The notes beneath the pieces were generated by a model, which was given only the letters and a program-made list of their open reading frames with translations, did not search any database and was not told where the DNA came from. A stretch of 64,000 nucleotides of DNA from Thraustochytrium sp. TN22 (Eukaryota > Sar > Bigyra > Thraustochytrida > Thraustochytriidae). Positions 7,439-16,506 of this stretch are shown piece by piece. The stretch spans positions 42,557 through 106,556 of the forward strand of contig JABLUY010000030.1 of NCBI GenBank assembly GCA_013306675.1. The letters are read 5' to 3'. The translations under genes were made by a program, and so were the position numbers. Every line of letters starts with the position of its first letter. Within the stretch, counting starts at the first letter, position 1.

Positions 7439-9989
7439 TGGCGGCGGCGTGCAGCACCGCAAGCGTCGTCGCCGCAAGCGGAAGGCAGCCGCGCCGATCC
7501 ACATCGAGGGCCTGCCCACGCACGAGTGCTCGTACAACGACCTCGGGCTGCAGCCGGCGCAGTACCGGCTGTACTTTAAGGAGGAGTGTGAGGCTTTCTT
7601 GCGCAACGAGGGCAACGGCAAGTCCTTTCTGCTCAAGCCGGAGACCGGCTCCCAGGGCAAGGGCATCACCTTCCACGCCGGTGTGCAGTCCGTCATGAAG
7701 AAGGCGTCCAGTTTCTTCCCCTGCAAGCACAACCCATCCATGTCGGCGCTGGAGCGCATGCTCGTGCAGGAGTACATTGCCAAGCCGCTGCTGCTGGAAA
7801 AGTGCAAGTTTGACCTGCGCGTGTACATGCTCATCGCCAGCTCGGACCCGTGGATGGTCTTTTACCACGAGGGCTACCTGCGGAGGTCGCTCTTCGAGTA
7901 CAGCCCGTCGTCGCGCAACCGCGCCGTGTACCTGACGAACACGCACTACCAAAGCATGAAGCCCGGCTTCAAGCTGAGCGAGCACATTTGGACCTTTGAG
8001 CGCCTGCAGTCGTACCTGACGTCCAACGCGCGCGCCGGCGGCCACTACGTGGACAGCGTGCTGGACCCGTACATTAAGCGCGCGGCGAACTTTGTCTTTC
8101 AGAGCGCGCGCCAGAAGCTGCAGCGCCGCAAGGGCTCCTTTCACATCTTCGGCCTCGACTTTATGATCGACGACAACTTCAAGGTGCACTTCATCGAGGC
8201 CAACGGGTACCCGGGCTACACCTGGAGTCTGAACTTTGATACGCGCGGCTTCGTGGCGGAGCAGTTTAACCTCGTCATGGAGCTGCACGAGCACCCGACG
8301 GCCTTTGAGAAGATGCGCGCTGGCGACCGCTTCGGCCAGTTCGAGCTCATCTTTAGCGAGCTCGAGGAGGCCGAGAGCGGCCGCCTCTACGACCCGTGCT
8401 ACGAGTTCTTCAACAACGAGCGCTCCTTCCAGACGCTGCGTCCCGCCATGCAGCGCTTCTCGCGCTACACGGGCTTCGCCGCGAGCAAGGCGCTGCTCAC
8501 GGGCGCCGCCGGCGACGCCTCGTGCCAGTCGAAGAAGTGCAAGGCACGCCGCAAGGAGGCGCGCAAGGAGGCCGCCAAGGCGCGCCACGCCGCGGAGCGT
8601 CTCTTCCAGGGCTACATGGACGACATCGTCGGCGCCGAGCTCATCGGTGGCTTCAAGACAGACCAGATCTCCACGCTCGCGCGCTACGCGCGCCTCAGCG
8701 GCTGTTCGCTCAACAAGATGTTCCTCATGCCCGCCACCTACCGCATGTACATGGACGACGAGTGTTCCAACGTCGTCAAGTACCGCACCGCGTCGGCCTG
8801 GCTCGCCAAGCCCATGGACGGCGCGCACGCGGGCGGCTTTGAGTACTTTGCCAACCAGGCGGCGCTCGAGGCGCGCTTCCAGGGCTGCACCGGCGGCCTG
8901 CCCAAGGACAAGCTCTCCTACAAGGACCCCAACGACGCGCGCAACCATCAGCGCGCCGTCATGAATGCGCCGCAGCCGCTGCAGTACGTCGTGCAAAAGT
9001 ACGTTGGCAACCGCCTGCCCGTGCACGACCGCGCCTGGGACCTTCGCGCCTACATGCTCATCGCCTGCACGGAGCCCTACTTTGTCTTTTACCACGACGG
9101 GTTCGCGCGCACCACGGAGCTGCGCGGCGCCGGCGGCGACGACGACGATGACGGCGGCGCCGGCCGCGGCGGCGCGTACCTGGCGCTCAGCAAGACGGAG
9201 CTCACCTTTGCGGACTTTCAGATCCTGCTCTCGCAAGAGGCCAAGGGCGGCGACTCCTTCATGAGCGCCGCCTTCGAGACGTACGCGAAACAGGTCATGC
9301 GCCTGCTCTTTCACGCCGTCAAGCCCTCGCTGCAGCGCCGCGCCAAGGCCTACCAGCTCCTCGAGCTCACCTTTGCGCTCGACGACACGTACACCTTTTG
9401 GTACCTGGGCGCCAACAACTCGCCCCAGTTCTCCCGCGCCGTCAAGGTTCGCGAGCAGGTCATTGAGCCCATGCAAGACGAGCTCAAGTCCGTGGTCTTG
9501 GAGACCTCGGACTCCCCCGAGGCCCTCGCCGGCATGCGCTTCGGCGACCGCTACGGCGACTGGCGCCTCGTGTACAGCGAGTACGAGGACTACGTGCGTA
9601 ACACCACCTACAACCCATGCCAGGCCTTTCACGGCAAGTGGTCCCTCGCCAAGTCTGCCGTCGTCGCAACCGCCAAGCTCCACGACTACAAAACGCGCGT
9701 TGACTCCGCGAACCAGCGCGAGCTCGCCAAGTACACGCGCGCCGCATGGCAAAAGTGCCGCCTCAAGGGCAAGGTGGAGACGTGCATGCAGTCCGACTAC
9801 GTCCGCAAGACGCTCCGCGAGCGCTATGAGGAGTACCTCGACAAGTCCTCCGTCGTCATGTCCTCCAGCGAGGAAGACGAGGAGGAGAACGCGCGGCAGC
9901 GCGAGGAGCTCATCTCCACCTACATTGAAGACCGCATCGCTGCCTTTGCAGGCCCCGGAGCAGGCGCGACTGCAGACGGAGCAAACTAA
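6204..9989 (+). CDS. Membrane-anchored protein with two tubulin-tyrosine-ligase-like domains
   Basis: 1,261 residues from ATG 6204 (ACCATGC). Order: a disordered Ser/Asp/Glu-rich N-terminus with poly-Ser (~1-150), a basic patch (KKKKR, RR), one transmembrane helix (~163-186), a coiled spacer with an Asp run near 402-412, TTL domain 1 (~430-760) and TTL domain 2 (~830-1150), then an acidic tail. Domain 1 keeps ATP-grasp hallmarks: KPETGSQGKGI, YIAKPLL, FDLRVYMLI and FIEANGYPG. Domain 2 keeps WDLRAYMLI but has WYLGANNSP where the metal-binding Glu should be, so it is probably inactive. TTL family enzymes ligate amino acids to protein chains, classically tubulin. Positive charges before the helix predict a type II topology that would put the TTL domains in the lumen, which is unexpected. 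Confidence 0.85.
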
Positions 9990-10092
9990 GTTACTGACAG
10001 TGAGATCTCATTTGCATTTACAGCTAGCTAGCACAGTGATGGGGCACCTCTCCTGTGGCAGCTTGGACACACCCAGATCGTGCGCTGCACAG

Positions 10093-11007
10093 TCACATGA
10101 GCCTGAAAACGAGCATCAGCACGCTGAGGGCGATGATGATGGCCTTGTCCAAGTCAAGACGAGTGCTGTTCGAGAGGCAGTTCTCGAGCTCGCACACCGG
10201 GAACGCTTTCCCTGAGCAGTCCCAATCATCCCATTGCGTCCTATCCCAGCTGGCGAAGGTCGTGCATGTCATGGACCAGTACAGGTGGTCCGGCTGTCCG
10301 GCTACGTACAAGGAGAAGTCCACCTCGGCGCCATTGAGCCACCTCCACTCGCTCCTGCGATTGTAGGTAGCCCCGCTAAAGGGGGCCATACCCAGCCAGC
10401 ATCGCTTGTCAGAACAGAAGTTTTCCACGATGAAATCGTTGGTCACCTGGTTGTGCACGGTTGCAAGACTTCCGCCTTTGCTCTTGCAAAAGGAAATCGC
10501 TTCGACGAAGGTCATCGCCGGCGCGCCGAAAATCAATCCAGAGATGCTTATTTGACGGCTCTCGGCACGGGGAGGCAGGCGTTGCACGGCGCTGGGGGAG
10601 GCCGTCTCATGGCGGAGAGATGTATAGCAATCGCCGACTTGGCAGAGCGGGTAAGCCTTGTCCGTGCAAACCCAGTCCACCCAATCGCGTCCTTCGAGGC
10701 GTGTGCACGTCATGTCTTCTTTTTCGTTGCGAGCTTTGTTGTTTGGCTCGCCGCTTCTAAACCCGTTGTAATCATCGAGCGACGACCCGTCCAACCACAG
10801 CCATTTATCCTGATGCTTGTATGTCTCAGCAGAGAACGGGACCACCCCTAGCCAGCACTCCACGTCGGAGCAGAGCTCTTTTGCGACCCGGTCGTTCTGC
10901 TCCTTCGAGTGGATCGCAGCAAGCGTCCCTCCTTTGCTGTAGCAGTAAGATAGCGCGTCTACAAAGGTCAAGGGCTCCAAGCCGCGGAGAAGTTTTGAGC
11001 TTGGCAT
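10093..11007 (-). CDS. Protein with two C-type lectin-like domains (EPN and QPD types)
   Basis: 304 residues. Two CTLD repeats start at about residues 12 and 155, each with a TFVxAxSxCxSKGG helix, a CSDxxCWLG segment and a WxDWxC end. CTLD1 carries Glu87-Pro88-Asn89 (EPN, mannose-type in animal lectins) with WVD; CTLD2 carries Gln238-Pro239-Asp240 (QPD, galactose-type) with WDD. Calcium-dependent binding of two different sugar classes is inferred. The C-terminus ends in a hydrophobic helix (AIIIALSVLMLVF) that could be a tail anchor or GPI signal. No signal peptide is present, and an in-frame TAG lies 14 codons before the ATG, so a 5' exon may be missing or the gene may be truncated. It converges on the TTL gene, 103 bp between stops. 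Confidence 0.75.
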   Translation of the reverse strand: MPSSKLLRGLEPLTFVDALSYCYSKGGTLAAIHSKEQNDRVAKELCSDVECWLGVVPFSAETYKHQDKWLWLDGSSLDDYNGFRSGEPNNKARNEKEDMTCTRLEGRDWVDWVCTDKAYPLCQVGDCYTSLRHETASPSAVQRLPPRAESRQISISGLIFGAPAMTFVEAISFCKSKGGSLATVHNQVTNDFIVENFCSDKRCWLGMAPFSGATYNRRSEWRWLNGAEVDFSLYVAGQPDHLYWSMTCTTFASWDRTQWDDWDCSGKAFPVCELENCLSNSTRLDLDKAIIIALSVLMLVFRLM

Positions 11008-11064
11008 GATGATAAAGACGTGCCTTCGTGCACGCTGCTCCTCAGCTGGCTACAATGCGGCGGC

Positions 11065-11217
11065 CGCGTGCGTCCTACGTTTGCTTGCGTGTGGCGGGGT
11101 GCGCCGCAATTCTGATCTGCTGCTACAGCAGCTCGAGTCGCGTGCGTCCTACGTTTGCTTGCGTGTGGCGGGGTGCGCCGCAATTCTGATTTGCTGCTAC
11201 AGCAGCTCGAGTCGCGT
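11065..11217. repeat. 74-bp tandem duplication upstream of the CTLD gene
   Basis: Two nearly perfect 74-bp copies in tandem, starting at about 11065 and 11139; one C/T difference was seen. They lie immediately 5' of the CTLD start on its minus strand and so may affect its promoter or have displaced a first exon. Confidence 0.85.
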
Positions 11218-13245
11218 AACTTAGTTGACAAGACTGATCACAGCGTTCAAGTTCACACACCACATTTTCCTGATCAACTGCAAACGAGCGGAACGACTGG
11301 TTGTAAACGAGCGGGACCAGGTGTGCGCAGTGCACGTGACCCGGGGCGCCTCAGGGCGCCTCAGGCTTGACACGTGCAACCCTATCTCTAGCTGTAGCTA
11401 TGCCGTTGGTGCACAATGCACATGGCCGCTGCCGGCCCGTTCCGATCAAGCCTTTGTCATCATTGCGAACGGAGATCGGCAGCGACGAGGCGTGGTGCCG
11501 TGCCAAGCAAACAGAGTCCTGTCGTGCTTGTTTGGACCAGCCAACTTGCCAAAACCTGGCGTGTGGACACCGCGCCGCTTGCTCGCCGAACACGACTCGG
11601 ACAGGCCACCGCAAAGTCGACGAACGCGAGCTTCGCCGGGGACCCTCCTCCAGTCAGCTGTGCTTGGCAGGCCCGATGCCGCCGCGCGCGCCGCCGCGGC
11701 AGGCGCTCTCCGCCCCTGCCAGGCTGCCACCAGCACTGCAAGTCGACGCAGCCTGAGTCGACGCGTCTGCAGTGCTTGGAAGCTGCGTGCGCTTCGACCG
11801 ACTTGCCTTTGAAAATGCGGCCCTGGCAGCGGCCGAGTCTGCGCACACGAGGCGATACACGGCGACAGCGGCGGGCCAATCATCGGCCCACGCAGCCTCA
11901 GGCTGGACTCAGACGTTCGCCAGAACTTCGCCTGTTTCACGCATCGGCACGCATCGCGACCTCGGAGATCGGACGTTCATCTTCGCGTGTAGACGGCGTC
12001 ACGCACTTGCCCGGGCCGTGCAGGCGGCTGCAGGTGTAGGATGTTCCGGCCTAACTGTAACCTTAAGATACACCCGGGCCTGCAAGCGAGCTAGCCTGGC
12101 GGTAACTGTAAGGGCGTCATAGGCCGCTCGCCCCAGCACCACTGCACCCACTGGCAGACGGAGGGAAGCTTGTGGCCGCGAAGGCGAAGCCTGGCGGCCC
12201 TGGCTTCGCCTTCGTGGCCGGCCGCCAGGCTTCGCCTTCGCGGCCCTGCTACGCATCGCCACGCCTCGAGATGGGATGTTCTACATCGAGTGTGGACGGC
12301 GTCACGCCGTGCAGGCGTAGAATGCTCCCGTCTCGGATGCACCTAGGCTAGCGTCGTCCACTATTCGAGCAGCTCGTCTCGGTACCACCTGGACGAAGAG
12401 AATCTTGCAACCGCAATGACGAAGCTGACTCGGACGGCCAGAACCGCGAAGTTGGCGTTAGCGACCGCGAAGTTGGCGGTCGCAACCCAAATTGGGACAC
12501 GCACCCGAACATCGGGATGCTTTCTCCCAACCTGCGGCGGGGCTGGGCCTGCCGCTAGGTTCTGGGCTATCTGACCTGAAGTCATCACCTACTGAGCCAG
12601 AGGCTCATCCGAGTCCGAGTCCGAGTCCGAGTCCGACAGCCCGGCTGCTGGGCACGGCCTGCTTCAGCCGGGGCGCTCCAAGATCCCTCACATTGAAGCT
12701 ACGGTGCCTAGCCTGTACGCCTGGGTTCTAGCTCGCAAGCATTGCAGGCTCGCACCTTCTCAAGTCATGTAAGTGTCAACTACAGCGAGCGATGCGGGCG
12801 CAGTCTGCGAGCCCAAAGTTGAGGAAAGCTTGGTGTTGCCCTGGTTATCTTTGTGCGAGTCATTGAACCCGATGAAAATGAGAGAATTGCGGGCTTTCGT
12901 CATGATGCATGCACTGGCAGACGCCAACTCGCACGTAGAGTTATGCAGCCGCCATGTCCTGCAGCCGGGCTTGAACACGCGAAGCGCTGCGACGCCAAGT
13001 AGGAGCAGCTTCTGAAGGAGGTGGTGGCACCATTGAAAAAGAAACAAGTCACGAGCCCTTTTTTTTTGCAAGGTCGAGTCCGCGTCACTACGGACTCGTC
13101 AGGTGGGTTTTCTACGTTGTTCGTCTGTGGTGGCAAAGGGGGACACACGCACACTGCACATCGAGGATAGAATTGTACAACAAGGGGTTCGCTTGACTTG
13201 GGTTGGCTTGGGTGGGCTGGATCCGAGCTGCGCAGCGAGGGTGGC
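11218..13245. other. 2-kb gene-poor region
   Basis: No open frame has protein-like composition or recognisable motifs. Base composition is more mixed than in the genes around it. It holds a strong hairpin at 12174-12245 and a short TCCGAG tandem run near 12608-12638. A 103-codon minus-strand frame at 12760-13071 is not convincing. Confidence 0.5.
12174..12245. repeat. Perfect 26-bp inverted repeat (hairpin)
   Basis: Arms at 12174-12199 and 12220-12245 are exact reverse complements, with a 20-bp loop that itself repeats part of the arm (CTGGCTTCGCCTTCG). It could be a foldback element remnant or a structured RNA; nothing nearby identifies it. Confidence 0.85.
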
Positions 13246-14169
13246 TCAGATGGTGATGGTGTTGCGCAGCGAGGCCCGGAGACGCGCCCAAGCGGAGTCG
13301 CGGGGCGTGTGCGGGGCGTCGAGGGAGCCGAGGATCTGGCGCTCCTTGGTGGTGAGGAGCGCGTTGTCGCCGATCATGTGCAGGGACTTGGGGCAGCGTG
13401 CCTTGCGCATGTCGGAGGTGACGACCTGGCGCGACATGGCCTCGAGGCGGTCATCGCCGAAGAAGCGCAGTGCCTTGTCCGGGACGGCGCGGTCCGCGAC
13501 GGGCTCGGGCAGCTCGAGCTGCCCGGCGCTGGGGCGCGCGCGCAGGAGGTCGGCGAGGCGGCGGCGCGCCTCGGCCGCGCGGTGCTTGGCCTCGGCCAGG
13601 TCCTGCACGAGCTGCGCACGGCGCTGCTTGAGGTCCATTTCGGAGCCGCAGCGGCTGAGCGCCTTGAGGCCGGCCAGGGCGGGTTCGCCCAGCAGCTGCA
13701 CGACCTTGGGGTGGCCCTTGGCGCAGCGGCGCTCGTCGCCCGTCAGCACGCGGCGCGAGGCGTCGGCGAGCTCCTCGTCGCCCAGCATGCGCAGCGCCTT
13801 GTCGCTCACGCGCTGGTCCGGGCGGGGCAGCGCGCGCTGCTCGGCCGTGGGCCGCATACGCGTCACCTCCTCCAGCTTGCGCCGCTGCTCGCGCTCCTGG
13901 CGCCGCTCCGTGGCGCGCATGGCCTTGGCCAGCGCGGGCGAGGGCGCCTGCTCCTCGTCCAGGCCCAGCACGCGCCGCGCCTTGTCCGCGACCTCGTTCT
14001 GCCGCTGCCGCCGCTGCCGCTTGGCCGCCACCACGGCCGCCTCCGCGGTCGCCCTTTCGGTTTTGGCTTCAAGCAGCGCCTGGTGCCCCTCCTTGTCCTC
14101 CGCGGGCTCCGCGACGGCCAGCTGCACCTTGTCCTCGCCCAGGCCGTCGTCCTGGGGCATTTCGCTCAT
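13246..14169 (-). CDS. Unrecognised protein with a duplicated DKALRxxGD motif
   Basis: 307 residues from ATG 14169 (MSEMPQDDG); an in-frame ATG at 14238 adds 23 low-complexity residues. I do not recognise the family. Two ~46-residue repeats share the pattern DKALRxxGDxxLxxxSRxV-T-D-R...C...GxxAL: one begins DKALRMLGDEELADASRR, the other DKALRFFGDDRLEAMSRQ. A degenerate third copy (DKARRVLGLDEEQ) lies earlier. Between them are Arg/Gln/Glu-rich helices likely to form coiled coils. There is no signal peptide or membrane segment. Codon use matches its neighbours, which supports a real gene. Confidence 0.65.
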   Translation of the reverse strand: MSEMPQDDGLGEDKVQLAVAEPAEDKEGHQALLEAKTERATAEAAVVAAKRQRRQRQNEVADKARRVLGLDEEQAPSPALAKAMRATERRQEREQRRKLEEVTRMRPTAEQRALPRPDQRVSDKALRMLGDEELADASRRVLTGDERRCAKGHPKVVQLLGEPALAGLKALSRCGSEMDLKQRRAQLVQDLAEAKHRAAEARRRLADLLRARPSAGQLELPEPVADRAVPDKALRFFGDDRLEAMSRQVVTSDMRKARCPKSLHMIGDNALLTTKERQILGSLDAPHTPRDSAWARLRASLRNTITI

Positions 14170-16506
14170 GCTGCCGTACCGGACCGGAGCGCCGAGCGGA
14201 GTGGCGCGACCTCGCTCGCGACCCTCTCCCTCCCTCACTCCCTCGCTCGCTCGCTCGTGCGCCTGCGCGCGCGCCGCTCAAGCTCTCCCTCGCGCGTGGC
14301 GCGTGCGTCGAGTTCCGCCTTGCCGTGAGAGAGAGAGAAAGAGAGCGAGAAAAAGCTTGCTCGCGATGCTCGATGCCGGCCCGTTCAAACCCGCGCCAGC
14401 GACTCGCGCCGCGCTCTGCCGCTCGCGCCCGGGCGCCGCGCCGGCCGCGGGCTCGCGCTCTGCCGCCGCTCGCGCCGCCGCCGCGCCTCGCCGCGCCGCG
14501 CCGCGCAGGTCGCGGTTCTGCTGCCGGGCGCGGCGCCGCGGACCCGGCGCGCTAGGCCGCGCCTACCGCAAACGCTAGGTCCAGGCGCCGCGTGCAGGCC
14601 CTCGCCCCAAACCTCGCCGCCGCCGGCCTGCCGCCGCGCTGCGCTGCCCTGGCTCGCGTCGCGCCGCGCGGCAGGCGCCGCGTGCAGTGCGGCGCGGCGT
14701 CTGCGCTGAGCGTCGCGAGCCTGGCCTGCCAGCGCCGCTCGACGGCCTCGGTTTGAATTTTGGCCTGCGGCGGCGGCTTGGGGACTTGGACCAGGCTGCA
14801 CTCCGTCAGCGCGCTCGCGGCCGTCTCCCCGCCGGCCAGACCGTGCTGCGGCCAGCGCCGCGCCGCGCCGCGCCGCGCCGCGCCGCCGCGGGCTTGGGGA
14901 CGAGCACGCGCGCGCGGCCGCCGCTGGCCTTTTGCCGCGCGCAGGGCGCGTGCGGGGTCAGCTTTTGCCGCTACGAGTCGCGGGTCAGGTCGGGTCGCTG
15001 CGCTACGCCCGCGGCGTCGCGCTCGCAGCCTGAGCTGCGCGTCGCCGCAGGGACTCCACCGCGGCGTCGGCGGCGGCGTCGGCGGCGTCGCGCGGCGTCG
15101 CGTCCTCCGCGCCGCGCACGGCGTCCAGGTCCTGCTCCGCGTCCACCTCGCGCCCGTCCTTGGCTTGCAAATTCTACGCTACGCCCGCGTCGCGCTCGCA
15201 GCTGCGCGTCGAAACTTGGTCGCGTCGTTTTTGTCGTCGTCGTTTTGTCGTCGTCTTCGTTGTCGTCGCGCGGCGCCGTATCCTCCGCGCCGCGCACGGC
15301 GCCCAGGTCCTGCTCCGCGTCCACCTCGCGCCCGTCCTTGGCTTGCAAATTCTACGCTACGCCCGCGTCGCGCTCGCAGCTGCGCGTCGAAACTTGGTCG
15401 CGTCGTTTTTGTCGTCGTCGTTTTGTCGTCGTCTTCGTTGTCGTCGCGCGGCGCCGTATCCTCCGCGCCGCGCACGGCGTCCAGGTCCTGCTCCGCGTCC
15501 ACCTCGCGCCCGTCCTTGGCTTGCAAATTCTACGCTACGCCCGCGTCGCGCTCGCAGCTGCGCGCCGAAACTTCGTCGCTTCTTTGTCGTCTTTGTCGTC
15601 TTTGTCGTCGCGCGGCGCCGTATCCCCCGCGCCGCGCACGGCGTCCAGGTCCTGCGCCGCGTCCAGCAGCTCCAGCTCGCGCCCGTCCTTGGCTCGCAAA
15701 CGCTGCGACGATGCCCCGTTCCGCCGCCACTGGCGGTTCCCCGAGCGCGGCTGCGGGCGGTCCCCCGGCGCGGCCCCCCTCGGCGGAACCCTGCCCGGAA
15801 CCCCCGAGGCGGGTCAGGCGGCGCGCGCGGGGGGCAGCTGTGTGGGGGGCGGGCCCAGTGGCCGCGGGGGGCAGCGCGCAGGTCCGCCGCCCCGTTCAAA
15901 TTTGCAAGCGCGGAAAGCAGCCAAGCCCTCGCCGCGCGGCGCCGCGCAGAGGCGCTCGCTCGCTCGCCCGGGCCCGCGCGCGGCCCGCCGCCGGACGCGA
16001 CCCGCGGCCGCGCACGCCGCCGCCGCCGCGCGTGGCTCGCGCGGGTCCTGCCGAGTCGAGTCATTTCATTTCAATCGTTCATTTCATCAACTCAAGAGGC
16101 CGGGCCGGAGCGCGCCGCGGAGCGCCGCGTGCGCGCGCGCGCGCGGCCCGCGACCAGCCAGCCCGCGAGCGAGCGGACGCCGCCCGAGCGACGGACGCGC
16201 CGGGGCGAGCGGGGACGGGCTCTGCGCGTTGGAGCGCGGCCGCGGGCGCTGCCGGCGGGCCGCCGGCGCGCGGGCCAGGGCGCAGGCGCTGCGACCCGGA
16301 CCTGGGCGGCTGGCACGCGCCGACGTCCGTCGCGTTCCATCCATCCATCCATCCCTCTATCCTCGATCCATCCGTCCAGGAGAGGAGCTGCTCCGCCGGC
16401 CGCCGGCGCTGCGGCTGCTGGCCTGCGTGCGCGAGCGCCGGAGGTCTCGCCGCCCGGCCGCGCGCCCGGCCGCGCGCGGCCCCCGGCCGCCCGCCCCGCG
16501 GCCGCC
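14170..16506. other. 2.3-kb divergent intergenic region, very GC-rich
   Basis: It lies between the minus-strand DKALR-repeat gene and the plus-strand 945-residue gene. It has long open frames only because of extreme GC content. It contains a GAGA/GCTC tract (14220-14350), the ~178-bp tandem array at 15005-15715 and CG-rich low-complexity stretches up to the start at 16507, plus an ATCC run near 16338-16354. No gene supported. Confidence 0.55.
15005..15715. repeat. Tandem repeat, ~178-bp unit, about four copies
   Basis: Unit landmarks (ACGCCCGCGTCGCGCTCGCA) recur at 15181, 15359 and 15537, exactly 178 bp apart, with a diverged copy at about 15005. Copies differ by GTCGTC expansions and small deletions. 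The array ends about 790 bp before the next start codon. Confidence 0.88.

Noticed and set aside
6183-9752. 1,189-codon antisense frame over the TTL gene
   Set aside because: Same reason: no motif, and the sense strand holds two TTL domains.
12760-13071. 103-codon minus-strand frame with a phrase (FIGFND) faintly like a C-type lectin domain
   Set aside because: Too short, lacks the Cys/Trp pattern of the nearby CTLD gene, and no start or exon structure supports it.
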